From: Sinomicrobium weinanense
GTDB taxonomy: Bacteria > Bacteroidota > Bacteroidia > Flavobacteriales > Flavobacteriaceae
DNA: 64,000 nt
Reading direction: 5' to 3'
Assembly: GCF_018863395.1 (NCBI RefSeq)
Contig: NZ_JAHKRR010000003.1
Coordinates: forward strand, 186,001 to 250,000
Shown here: positions 45,971 to 54,957 of the stretch, in pieces
How the letters are laid out: each line of letters starts with the position of its first letter
How positions within the stretch are numbered: the stretch's first letter is position 1
The notes under the pieces: model-generated
What the model was told of the DNA's origin: nothing
What the model saw: only the letters and a program-made list of their open reading frames with translations
The model's database searches: none
Translations under genes and position numbers: made by a program

Positions 45971-48397
45971 GTGAAAAGAATTCGATTAATTTCATCATTG
46001 TTCCTTCTATTCGTGGTGCTTGCATCATGCAACAAAGAACAGCCCGATGATAATACCAAGATCCCTTTCGATTTCGACTGGAAATTTGCCCTGGAAGATC
46101 ACCAGGGCGCAGAACAACCCGGGTTCGACGATTCCGGCTGGCGTATACTGGATGTACCGCACGATTTCAGTATCGAACATCCTTTTGACTCGACCTACGC
46201 CACTGGCGCAGGTGGTGGCTATACGTACAGTGGTATCGGCTGGTACAGAAAAGCCTTCAGGACAGCGCCCGGGTTTTCAAATAAAAAGATCGGGATACTG
46301 TTCGATGGCGTGTATCGCAACAGCGAGGTCTGGATCAACGGGCAGTACCTGGGGATCAGGCCTTATGGTTATTCATCTTTTTATTACGATCTGACCCCTC
46401 ACCTGAATCCGGAGGGTGAGGAGAATGTCATTGCCGTAAAAGTAAATACCAGCGAACAGCCCAATTCAAGATGGTACACCGGTTCGGGTATCTACCGGCA
46501 TGTCTGGCTTCTTGCCAGAAACAGGCTGCATATCGATCAATGGGGCGTCTTTGCCCGCACGGTCGATGCCAGTGAAGATGAAGCAAGTATCGATATTTCC
46601 ATAGAACTGCGCAATGAGAACGACACCGACCGGCCCTGCACGGTCATCACCAGGCTTATAGATATTGAAGGAAAAGAAGCCGGAAAGGCCGGGTCGGAAA
46701 TCGAAGTCAAAGCCGGTCAGCCGCTGAAAATCGACCAGAACATCCGGATCGTTAAGCCTTCATTATGGTCTGTTGAACAACCTGATTTATATCGTTTAGA
46801 GGTGGAAGTCCGGTCGGATGGCACCTTAACGGATAGCTACACGACCTCCTTCGGGATCAGGACCTTCGATTTCGATCCGGACAAAGGCTTTTCCCTTAAT
46901 GGAAAACACTTAAAACTAAAAGGGGTGAACAATCATCACGATGGCGGACCGTTGGGCGCGGCCGTACTGGACCATACCCATAAGCGGCAGTTGGAGATTT
47001 TGAAGGAAATGGGTTGCAATGCCCTTAGGATGAGCCATAACCCTCCCGCGCCCGAATTGCTTGCCTATGCCGACAGCTTGGGGTTTGTGGTGATCAATGA
47101 GATATTCGACGAATGGATGGACGGGAAAACGCCTGCGGGATATGCACCACATTTTGAGGAATGGCATGAGAGGGATATAGAAAACTGGATTAAGCGTGAT
47201 CGTAATCATCCGTCTGTTATTGCCTGGAGCATAGGCAATGAGCTTAGGGAGCAGTATAACAAGGACAATGCGCTGAAAATTATACCCATGCTGCTCGATG
47301 CGGGGCGCATACACGACAACACTCGTCCCTTCACCCTGGCCTGTAACGAAATCGTAAACTTCAATGACTTTGGAGCCCTGGAATTGCTGGACATCGTAGG
47401 TTACAACTACCAGGAAGCTTTTTACAAGGAAGACCATGAAAAATACCCCGACCGGGTGATTTATGGCTCCGAAACGGTGATGTACCCTTACCACGACCAC
47501 AAGGCATGGCAAATGCGATCGTACCAACAATGGCTCGACGGCCAGTTGGAGGATTATGTGGCGGGCGAATTCCTTTGGACTGGTTTCGACTATATAGGCG
47601 AGGCGGGTATTGGCCATGTCGGTACCGGGTTCGAATTCTGGAAAACCTGGCCCGAATGGCCCTGGAGGGGAGCGGATTGCGGTGTGATCGATATGTGCGG
47701 CTTCCCCAAACCCGGGTATTGGTTCAGAAAAGCATTATGGAATGACGAACCCATGGTGTATATTGCGGTACAAACCGATGAATCGGCAAGGAACAGAGAA
47801 GTTAGTTCGTTCTGGAACTGGCCCAAAGTGGAGGCCCACTGGAACCACGACAAAACGGGCGATACACTGGCTGTCCATGTATATACCAATGTGCCCGGTG
47901 TGGAACTGAAACTGAACGGAAAGTCTTTGGGAAGCCGGAAATGGGACCTTAAGAACGAAGCCTTCCTGTTCTGGGAAGTACCTTATGAACCCGGCAAGCT
48001 GGAAGCCATCGGAAAAACGGAAGAAGGGAAGACCGTTTCCTTTGCCGTTCAGACCGCGGGAGAACCGGCAAAAATCGTGTTATCACCAGACCGGAAAACC
48101 ATAAAAGCCGACAAACAGGATTTAAGCTACGTGACCGTGCAGGTAGTGGACGCTAATGATGTGCCGGTGCCTTTTGCCGGCAACATGATCGAATTTGAAG
48201 TGGAAGGCGCGGGTAAACTCGCGGCAGTAGGCAACGGGGATCAGCAAAGCCATACCCCGTTAAAAGGAGACAAGATGGAAGCTTACCTGGGGAAATGCCT
48301 GGCCATCATACAGTCAACAGATCAAAAGGGCGAAATAATCATCACCGCAAGGAGCGGAACGCTGCCTGCGGCTACGGCTACCTTAAAGGCTGAATAG
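45971..48397 (+). CDS. GH2 beta-galactosidase-like lipoprotein
   Basis: An 808-residue lipoprotein. I choose the GTG at 45971 because it starts directly at a signal with lipobox Cys20 (SLFLLFVVLASCNKEQ); the longer frame opens at another GTG 16 codons earlier. Domains in order are a sugar-binding sandwich (about 25-195), Ig-like domain, TIM barrel (about 300-590) with acid/base Glu424 (AWSIGNEL) and nucleophile Glu501 (IYGSETVM), and two C-terminal Ig-like domains (DUF4982-type). The layout suits exo-beta-galactosidases that remove the Gal of xyloglucan side chains once fucose and acetyl are gone. It lies 73 bases after GH29. Confidence 0.9.
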   Translation: MKRIRLISSLFLLFVVLASCNKEQPDDNTKIPFDFDWKFALEDHQGAEQPGFDDSGWRILDVPHDFSIEHPFDSTYATGAGGGYTYSGIGWYRKAFRTAPGFSNKKIGILFDGVYRNSEVWINGQYLGIRPYGYSSFYYDLTPHLNPEGEENVIAVKVNTSEQPNSRWYTGSGIYRHVWLLARNRLHIDQWGVFARTVDASEDEASIDISIELRNENDTDRPCTVITRLIDIEGKEAGKAGSEIEVKAGQPLKIDQNIRIVKPSLWSVEQPDLYRLEVEVRSDGTLTDSYTTSFGIRTFDFDPDKGFSLNGKHLKLKGVNNHHDGGPLGAAVLDHTHKRQLEILKEMGCNALRMSHNPPAPELLAYADSLGFVVINEIFDEWMDGKTPAGYAPHFEEWHERDIENWIKRDRNHPSVIAWSIGNELREQYNKDNALKIIPMLLDAGRIHDNTRPFTLACNEIVNFNDFGALELLDIVGYNYQEAFYKEDHEKYPDRVIYGSETVMYPYHDHKAWQMRSYQQWLDGQLEDYVAGEFLWTGFDYIGEAGIGHVGTGFEFWKTWPEWPWRGADCGVIDMCGFPKPGYWFRKALWNDEPMVYIAVQTDESARNREVSSFWNWPKVEAHWNHDKTGDTLAVHVYTNVPGVELKLNGKSLGSRKWDLKNEAFLFWEVPYEPGKLEAIGKTEEGKTVSFAVQTAGEPAKIVLSPDRKTIKADKQDLSYVTVQVVDANDVPVPFAGNMIEFEVEGAGKLAAVGNGDQQSHTPLKGDKMEAYLGKCLAIIQSTDQKGEIIITARSGTLPAATATLKAE

Positions 48398-48481
48398 ACC
48401 GGTATTATATAACCAATGGTGTTATAGATAAAAATTCACCTGAATAGTACAACTCAAGAACAAACCTAAAAAAGCAATATC

Positions 48482-48922
48482 ATGAGAACACATTATTTCT
48501 TACTGATCGGTTTTATTTTCGTTACCACAATTTCTTTTGGACAGTCCGAAGACGAAGCAGAGATCAGGCGATTGGAAAAACACTGGACTGAACTGTTGGA
48601 TCAGGGCGATACCGCTTCACTGTTACAAATATGGTCTGAAAACTATGTGGTAAACAACCCCAATGGAAAAATTGTGACCCCGAAAGATATTATCGCACTG
48701 ATGAAGGGCGGGCATAAATTTCCCGCTGTTGAGCGGATCATTGAGAAAGTAACTTTCAATGAGAACATTGCCATAGTCATGGGCAAGGAGTTACAGCAGC
48801 CGGCCGGCATGGTCGCTGATCGGGATCAATGGATACCGAGAAGGTTCACCAATGTATGGATAAAGTCAGAAAACGGGTGGCAGCTGGCCGCACGGCAGTC
48901 CTCAAGGCAAATTGTGGAATAA
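48482..48922 (+). CDS. SnoaL-like (DUF4440-type) exported protein inside the locus
   Basis: A 146-residue protein with a signal peptide (to about 20, TTISFGQ). One SnoaL/NTF2-like cone follows: EDEAEIRRLEKHWTELLDQG, ENYVVNNPNGKIVTPKDIIA, FTNVWIKSENGWQLAARQSS. DUF4440 proteins have no fixed function. It stands between the two GH2 genes (84 bases after one, 23 before the next) on the same strand, so it is likely co-transcribed. It is related in fold, not closely in sequence, to the protein at 1240. It could be a carrier or a binding protein for a released product (inference). Confidence 0.8.
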   Translation: MRTHYFLLIGFIFVTTISFGQSEDEAEIRRLEKHWTELLDQGDTASLLQIWSENYVVNNPNGKIVTPKDIIALMKGGHKFPAVERIIEKVTFNENIAIVMGKELQQPAGMVADRDQWIPRRFTNVWIKSENGWQLAARQSSRQIVE

Positions 48923-48945
48923 TTGTCAAAATTGAAATTAAGAAA

Positions 48946-50745
48946 ATGAATACATACGAAAAGGCGGCTATGGGGAAATGGATGTTGATAGCTTTATTCA
49001 CTATGGTTTCCGTCGAATTGGTAACTGCCCAGACCGCCATGATAAACATACAGTCCAGGGACCGGACAAGCCTCAACGGCGAATGGAAAGCCCTAGTCGA
49101 TCCGGCCGGGCGCGGCGAATACCTCCGGGTATGGCTGGAGAAAAAACCGCAGAAAAAAACCGACTTTTTCGAATATTCGTTTGAAGGCGCCCCCGTATTG
49201 AAAGTGCCGGGCGACTTCAACTCCCAAATGCCTGAACTCACCTATTACGAAGGCACGGTCTGGTACAAAAAACAGTTTACCTCTTCCCTTCAGCCGGGGA
49301 AAAGGCTGTTTGTTTATTTCGGGGCGGTGAATTACCTGGCGGATGTGTACCTCAACGGGGAGAAAATAGGAAGCCACGAAGGTGGTTTTACCCCTTTCCA
49401 GTTTGAGATTACCGGCAAAGTCAGGAAAGGGGAAAATTCCCTGATCGTTAAAGCAGACAACCGGCGCCTGAAAAACGGTTTGCCCGGTACAGGCTACGAC
49501 TGGTTCAATTACGGCGGCATCACCCGGGATGTCGACCTGGTGGAAACCAGCAACACCTATATCGAAGACTATTTCATTCAGTTAAAAAAAAGCAGCCTGG
49601 ACACCGTTCGGGGATGGGTGCGGCTAAACGGGCCGGAAACAATACAAAAGATCAACATACGGATTCCCGAACTCAACCTCGCCCATAGTACAAAAACCGA
49701 CGGTAAAGGCATCGCCCGTGTTGAATTTTCTTCGGATTTTGACCTGTGGTCGCCCGAAAACCCCAAACGTTACGAAGTGATCGTTGAAAGCGAAACGGAT
49801 ACGGTTACAGGCCAGATCGGGTTCAGGAGTATCGAAGTACGTGGGGACGAAATTCTGCTCAACGGGCAGCCTGTATTCCTGAAAGCAGTGAATATCCATG
49901 AAGAAAACCCGTACGAGGGGAAGCGGACCTATTCCAAAGAGGATGCCCGGCAGCTACTTACTCCTGCAAAAGAACTGGGTTGCAACCTTGTACGGCTGGT
50001 GCATTATCCACACAGTGAGCACATGGTGAAAGAAGCCGAAAAGATGGGCCTGATGGTGTGGAATGAACTCCCCATATACCAGCATATCCAATTTTCCGAT
50101 AGTCTTATGCCACAAAAAATGGAGAACATGCTCCACGAAATGGTGCGCCGGGACCGGAACCGCTGCGGGGTGGTCATCTGGGCCCTGTCCAACGAAACCT
50201 ACCCCGGCACCCCCGGCCGGAACAAAGCCCTGGCAGAGCTGACCCGGAAATGCAGAGCAGCCGATCCCACCCGGCCGGTTACCCATGTAACGAACACCCA
50301 GAACTACGAAAACAACACCTTTGGGGTAAAGGATTCGCTTTACCTGCATTCCGATATTGTTTCGATCAATGAATATATCGGCTGGTATATCCCCTGGCAA
50401 GGCAGGCCGCCGGACACCCGGTGGAACATTGCGTTTCCTGATAAGCCCGTGTTTATTTCGGAATTCGGAGGAGAAGCCTTATACGGAAACAATGACGGCC
50501 CGGCTGACGAAGCCGCTTACTGGACGGAGGGGTACCAGGAAAAAATTTATACCGACCAGGTAAAGATGTTCGGTACCATACCCAACCTGTCCGGGGTGTG
50601 CCCCTGGCTATTGTTTGATTACAGGTCGCTCGGGCGGATGCACCCTGTCTATCAACAAGGCTATAACAGGAAAGGGTTGTTGTCCGAGAACGGCGATAAA
50701 AAGAAGGCCTGGTATATCATGAAAAAATATTTCAAAAGTAAATAA
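48946..50745 (+). CDS. GH2 beta-glucuronidase / beta-galacturonidase-like enzyme
   Basis: A 599-residue exported enzyme. I start at ATG 48946, because the longer open frame overlaps the SnoaL-like gene. The signal ends near VELVTAQ. Sugar-binding and Ig-like domains (about 45-300) precede the barrel with acid/base Glu417 (WALSNETY) and nucleophile Glu506 (FISEFGGEA). Near the end, YNRKGLLS gives an N-x-K motif (Asn574, Lys576), the signature used to tell beta-glucuronidases and galacturonidases from other GH2 members. The length also fits that group. It may remove beta-linked uronic acid from xyloglucan side chains. A plain beta-galactosidase remains possible. Confidence 0.85.
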   Translation: MNTYEKAAMGKWMLIALFTMVSVELVTAQTAMINIQSRDRTSLNGEWKALVDPAGRGEYLRVWLEKKPQKKTDFFEYSFEGAPVLKVPGDFNSQMPELTYYEGTVWYKKQFTSSLQPGKRLFVYFGAVNYLADVYLNGEKIGSHEGGFTPFQFEITGKVRKGENSLIVKADNRRLKNGLPGTGYDWFNYGGITRDVDLVETSNTYIEDYFIQLKKSSLDTVRGWVRLNGPETIQKINIRIPELNLAHSTKTDGKGIARVEFSSDFDLWSPENPKRYEVIVESETDTVTGQIGFRSIEVRGDEILLNGQPVFLKAVNIHEENPYEGKRTYSKEDARQLLTPAKELGCNLVRLVHYPHSEHMVKEAEKMGLMVWNELPIYQHIQFSDSLMPQKMENMLHEMVRRDRNRCGVVIWALSNETYPGTPGRNKALAELTRKCRAADPTRPVTHVTNTQNYENNTFGVKDSLYLHSDIVSINEYIGWYIPWQGRPPDTRWNIAFPDKPVFISEFGGEALYGNNDGPADEAAYWTEGYQEKIYTDQVKMFGTIPNLSGVCPWLLFDYRSLGRMHPVYQQGYNRKGLLSENGDKKKAWYIMKKYFKSK

Positions 50746-50795
50746 CATATACGCTTTTAGCATTCAAACCGAATGACGACTTTAAATAAAAAAAC

Positions 50796-52991
50796 ATGAA
50801 ATCAGGAATACTTTATATTATGGTATTATGGGCTATGCCAGTCATTGCACAGCATAAAATACCTGTTTACCTCGATGTTACAAAACCCATAGAAGAACGT
50901 GTGGAAAGTGCACTTTCACTGATGACCACCGAAGAGAAGGTAGCCCTGTGCCATGCCCAGTCCAAATTCAGTTCAAAAGGAGTGGCCAGGCTCGGAATAC
51001 CGGAGGTCTGGTCTACCGATGGCCCGCACGGCATACGGGAGGAGGTTTTGTGGGACGAATGGAGCGGCGCACAATGGACCAACGATTCCTGTACCGCATT
51101 CCCTGCACTTACCTGCCTTGCAGCTACATTTAACACAGACCTGTCCCGGTTATACGGGGTATCTATCGGGGAAGAAGCCCGGTACCGCAATAAGACCATA
51201 CTGTTAGGCCCGGGGGTAAATATATACCGGACGCCACTGAACGGCAGAAATTTTGAATATATGGGAGAAGACCCTTACCTGGCCTCCCGTATGGTTGTAC
51301 CGTACATCCAGGGAGTACAATCTGCGGGAGTGGCCGCCTGCGTAAAACATTTTGCCCTGAACAACCAGGAGGTATGGCGGGGGCATATCAATGTCCATGT
51401 AAGCGACCGGGCCCTTCACGAGATCTATTTACCTGCTTTTAAGGCTGCTGTTCAGGAAGGAAATGTCTGGTCTGTCATGGGAGCTTACAATCAGTTCAGG
51501 GGAGAACATTGCTGTCACAACGACTTGCTTTTGAACAAGATCCTTAAACAGGACTGGGGATTTGACGGGTTGGTGATCAGTGACTGGGGAGGAGTTCACA
51601 ATACCGACCAGGCTGTCAATAACGGGCTTGATATTGAAATGGGGACTTACACCAATGGATTGACAACAAGCGGCCACTTCCCCTATTCGTCCTATTATCT
51701 TGCCAACCCTTTCCTGAAAGGAATTGAGGAAGGCAAATACGATACGGATGTACTGGATGATAAAGCACGCCGCATTCTGCGTGTGATTTTCAGGACTACT
51801 ATGAGGGCAGATCGTCCGTTTGGAAAGTTTGTTTCACCGGAACACAGTAAGGCGGCAAGAAAAATTGCACAGGAAGGTATCGTTTTGCTAAAGAACAAAG
51901 GGCAATTTTTCCCCGTACCTGTAGATAAATACAAAAAAATAGCCGTGATCGGTGAAAATGCTTCCCGGAGCCTGGTCATAGGAGGCGGATCGTCTTCGTT
52001 AAAAGCCGCCTATGAAGTTTCCCCTTTACAGGGGCTTAAAGACAAATACGGGGAGGAGCGTATAGTCCACAGCCTCGGCTATGCCTCCGGCCCTTCGCTT
52101 TACGGGCGCGAAGAGCCGTCAGGTTTGGATACGGATTCGTTGAGAACGGCCGCAGTAGAGGTTGCCAAAAGCGCGGATATTGTGCTGTTTATCGGAGGCC
52201 TTAATAAAAATCACTATCAGGACTGTGAGGGAGGGGACAGAAGGTCTATGGACCTTCCGTTTGAACAGGACAAACTGATCCGGGATGTATTGAAAGTCAA
52301 CAAAAATACAGCCGTGATATTGCTCAGCGGAAATGCGGTAAGCATGCCCTGGGCAAACAAGGTTCCCGCGATCATGCAGGGCTGGTACCTGGGTTCGGAA
52401 GCCGGAAATGCATTAACGGATATTGTTTCCGGCGATGTAAACCCTTCGGGAAAACTGCCTTTTTCTTTTCCTGAAAAACTGGAAGATAACGGGGCACATT
52501 TTTACGGGGAACTTTCATATCCCGGCGACAGTACCGATCAATTTTATAAGGAAGATATTCTTGTTGGTTATCGTTGGTTCGATACCAAAAAGATCAAACC
52601 GCTCTTTCCCTTCGGTTACGGATTGAGCTATACCTCCTTTGCCTATGATAACCTTGCTACAGATAAAACTCAATATAGTGATAAAGAAACCGTAAAAGTA
52701 TCGTTTACCCTGACCAATTCGGGAAGATCAGACGGAGCGGAAGTACCACAATTGTATGCCGGCAAATCAAAGTCGGAGGTGCCACGGGCGGCAAAAGAAC
52801 TGAAAGCATTTAAAAAGGTCTACCTCAAAGCCGGTGAAAGGAAAGAGGTGGAACTGGAAGTACCCATCGGCAGCCTGGCATACTATGATGGGAATAGAAG
52901 CAATTGGGTTGTAGAACCCGGTACTTATACGCTTATGCTGGGCAGCTCGTCCGGTGATATAAAAGCTGAGGTGAATTTAAAAATTGAGTGA
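50796..52991 (+). CDS. GH3 beta-glucosidase
   Basis: A 731-residue exported enzyme (signal to about 20, MPVIAQ). The N-terminal barrel has the substrate loop WSTDGPHGIREEV, the CVKHFALNNQE block, and the nucleophile Asp263 in GLVISDWGGVHN. The alpha/beta sandwich domain follows, with the GDVNPSGKLPFSFPEKL block, then a fibronectin III-like domain (YTSFAYDNLATDKT to KAEVNLKIE). No PA14 domain. It would cut the glucose backbone units freed after xylose removal. It starts 51 bases after GH2; the short leader resembles that of the acetylesterase gene. Confidence 0.94.
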   Translation: MKSGILYIMVLWAMPVIAQHKIPVYLDVTKPIEERVESALSLMTTEEKVALCHAQSKFSSKGVARLGIPEVWSTDGPHGIREEVLWDEWSGAQWTNDSCTAFPALTCLAATFNTDLSRLYGVSIGEEARYRNKTILLGPGVNIYRTPLNGRNFEYMGEDPYLASRMVVPYIQGVQSAGVAACVKHFALNNQEVWRGHINVHVSDRALHEIYLPAFKAAVQEGNVWSVMGAYNQFRGEHCCHNDLLLNKILKQDWGFDGLVISDWGGVHNTDQAVNNGLDIEMGTYTNGLTTSGHFPYSSYYLANPFLKGIEEGKYDTDVLDDKARRILRVIFRTTMRADRPFGKFVSPEHSKAARKIAQEGIVLLKNKGQFFPVPVDKYKKIAVIGENASRSLVIGGGSSSLKAAYEVSPLQGLKDKYGEERIVHSLGYASGPSLYGREEPSGLDTDSLRTAAVEVAKSADIVLFIGGLNKNHYQDCEGGDRRSMDLPFEQDKLIRDVLKVNKNTAVILLSGNAVSMPWANKVPAIMQGWYLGSEAGNALTDIVSGDVNPSGKLPFSFPEKLEDNGAHFYGELSYPGDSTDQFYKEDILVGYRWFDTKKIKPLFPFGYGLSYTSFAYDNLATDKTQYSDKETVKVSFTLTNSGRSDGAEVPQLYAGKSKSEVPRAAKELKAFKKVYLKAGERKEVELEVPIGSLAYYDGNRSNWVVEPGTYTLMLGSSSGDIKAEVNLKIE

Positions 52992-53058
52992 GGCTTTCGC
53001 TATCACTGTTAGTTCCCGGAGTTGGTTGCATAATACGCTAAAAACAATAAAAACACAC

Positions 53059-54069
53059 ATGAAATATATAGTATGCAAAGAACCCTATAAACTGGAAATA
53101 AAAGAAAAAGACCCGCCTTTGGCCGGTGCTGATGAGGCATTGCTCAAAGTTCACAAGGTAGGTGTCTGCGGAACCGATCTGCACGCTTATGTGGGAAACC
53201 AGGCATTTTTTCGGTATCCCAGGATACTCGGGCATGAACTAGCCGCGGAGGTCATCCATATCGGGGACAACAATAAGGGCATAAAACCGGGAGACCGGGT
53301 TGTTGTAATGCCTTATGTAAGTTGCGGCCATTGTATCGCCTGCCGGAAAGGTAAGACCAATTGCTGCACCAATATCCGGGTGCTGGGAGTGCATACGGAT
53401 GGGGGCATGCAACAGGAAATTGCAGTGCGTAACGATCTGCTTATCCCTGTGAACAGACTTTCCTATAAAGAAATGGCGATTGTAGAACCCCTTGCCATCG
53501 GGGCACATGCCCTGAGAAGGGCCTCCCCGGAACCCGGGGAAACCGTTGTTGTGGTGGGCTGTGGTCCTATTGGCCTGGGACTGATAAAACTGGCAAAGAT
53601 TTCCGGTGCCAGGGTTATTGCTATCGATACGGTGGAATCGCGTTTGCAATTTACCAAAGAGGTCATAGGGGCGGATTTTGTACTACACGCATTTCGGGAC
53701 CCGGAAAAAACCGTGTCCGAAATTACGAATGGGGATATGGCCACAGTGGTCTTCGATGCTACGGGTAATAAAAAGGCCCTTGAAACAGGAATAAACTATA
53801 TGGCACATGGCGGAAAATATGTTCTTGTAGGACTGTCTAAAGGAGATCTGGTCTATAACCACCCGGAAATACATGCCAGAGAAACAACCCTGATGTGCAG
53901 CAGAAATGCTACATTAGAAGATTTTCAGTTCGTGATTGACCATATCCGCGAATTCCCAACGGATGCTTTTGTCACCCATGAGGTTCCTTACCTGGACATG
54001 CCTACGCATTTTGATCAATGGACAGATCCCCGCTCCGGGACCATAAAAGCGATGGTGAGCTTTGAATAA
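53059..54069 (+). CDS. Zinc-dependent sugar-acid/alcohol dehydrogenase, L-galactonate dehydrogenase (LgoD)-like
   Basis: A 336-residue medium-chain dehydrogenase. I start at ATG 53059 (MKYIVCKEPYKL), since the longer frame overlaps the GH3 end. Catalytic zinc ligands are Cys37 (VGVCGTDLHAY), His59-Glu60 (ILGHE) and Glu143 (IVEPLAIGAHALRRA). The structural zinc lobe has Cys89, 92, 95 and 102/103 (CGHCIACRKGKTNCC). The NAD site is VVGCGPIGLG. From memory it closely resembles E. coli LgoD (YjjN): GNQAFFRYPRILGHE, GVHTDGGM and CSRNATLEDF have direct counterparts. That enzyme oxidises L-galactonate to D-tagaturonate. It is cytoplasmic and ends the locus, so it should act on an imported product. 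Confidence 0.85.
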   Translation: MKYIVCKEPYKLEIKEKDPPLAGADEALLKVHKVGVCGTDLHAYVGNQAFFRYPRILGHELAAEVIHIGDNNKGIKPGDRVVVMPYVSCGHCIACRKGKTNCCTNIRVLGVHTDGGMQQEIAVRNDLLIPVNRLSYKEMAIVEPLAIGAHALRRASPEPGETVVVVGCGPIGLGLIKLAKISGARVIAIDTVESRLQFTKEVIGADFVLHAFRDPEKTVSEITNGDMATVVFDATGNKKALETGINYMAHGGKYVLVGLSKGDLVYNHPEIHARETTLMCSRNATLEDFQFVIDHIREFPTDAFVTHEVPYLDMPTHFDQWTDPRSGTIKAMVSFE

Positions 54070-54483
54070 ACGCAGAAATCCGGGATCGTAATGGAAATTC
54101 AGCATGAAACACTCACTATCGGTCCGATTTTCGGTATCTTTCCTTTAATACTAATATTAAAATTTGACCAATTGTAGTTTACCTCAAGATACATATTCAT
54201 GTACAACTCAATATTATTAAGTCAGAATCAATTGAAACAGTATTAGTAATATAGTTCATATTATGAAGTATAAAATAAAAATTCTTATCTTGAAACAAGA
54301 TTTCCAAAACAAACTCTTCGTAAAAAACCTTACAGGACTCGAACCGGGAAACAAACTATATATCAGTGGTTTACAATAATTCATGTTTTTATTAAGAAAA
54401 AACACTAAAATTATCGAACCAAACAAGTTAACGAATCTTCAAAATATATCACTGAAAAACAGACAGATAAGATAACAAAAAAA
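54070..54483. other. AT-rich non-coding interval at the right end of the locus, with a tRNA T-arm fragment
   Basis: No gene is visible. Base composition is clearly more AT-rich than in the neighbouring genes. At 54331-54345 TACAGGACTCGAACC repeats the T arm of tRNA-Gln (54528-54543, TACAAGGACTCGAACC) with one base missing, in the same orientation. Confidence 0.5.
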
Positions 54484-54514
54484 GGGACAAATCCATGTTT
54501 TTCAGATTTGTCCC
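54484..54514 (-). terminator. Terminator of tRNA-Gln
   Basis: A perfect 10-base stem (GGGACAAATC with GATTTGTCCC) with an 11-base loop. On the minus strand a run of seven T follows. It starts 7 bases past the tRNA 3' end. Confidence 0.85.
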
Positions 54515-54521
54515 CTAGAGG

Positions 54522-54593
54522 TTGGCCTACAAGGACTCGAACCTTGAACGACTGAACCAAAATCAGCTGTGTTACCAATTACACCATAGGCCA
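54522..54593 (-). tRNA. tRNA-Gln(TTG)
   Basis: A 72-nt tRNA on the minus strand without an encoded CCA. The acceptor stem TGGCCTA pairs fully with TAGGCCA, with A as discriminator. The D arm contains AATTGGTAA. The anticodon stem GCTGA/TCAGT holds the loop TTTTGGT with TTG at 34-36. The T arm is CAAGG-TTCGAGT-CCTTG. The 3' end points toward the polysaccharide locus, and a good terminator follows. Confidence 0.97.
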
Positions 54594-54957
54594 GTGCTTT
54601 ATTGCGGATGCAAATTTATAACAAACTTTTGTTTGCACAAATATTTTTTCGGGTTTTTTATCCGCCCCTATATCCAGGGCCATAACAGGTATGCCCGAAG
54701 GCTTTAATCCCTGTTTAAGAAAATACAACTTTATTATTATTTTCACTCTCCAAATATCAGAATTTCATGATATCCAACATCCTTAACGGCTGGAATATCG
54801 TCCCGAAACAGGGAAGGAACACGACAAAGAAGTACTTTTTCATTTATTTCTTATCTTAAGGCCCTCTTTTTGTGCCCCAGTGGTCCCGCTTTATAAGCCC
54901 CCGACCTTAAATAGCTTTTAAAGGATTAATGATAAAAAACGATTAAAAAATAAACAG
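54594..54957. other. Non-coding interval between tRNA-Gln and the LuxR-type gene
   Basis: I see no gene. The interval must hold the promoters of tRNA-Gln and of the LuxR-type gene; I could not fix either with confidence. Confidence 0.4.
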
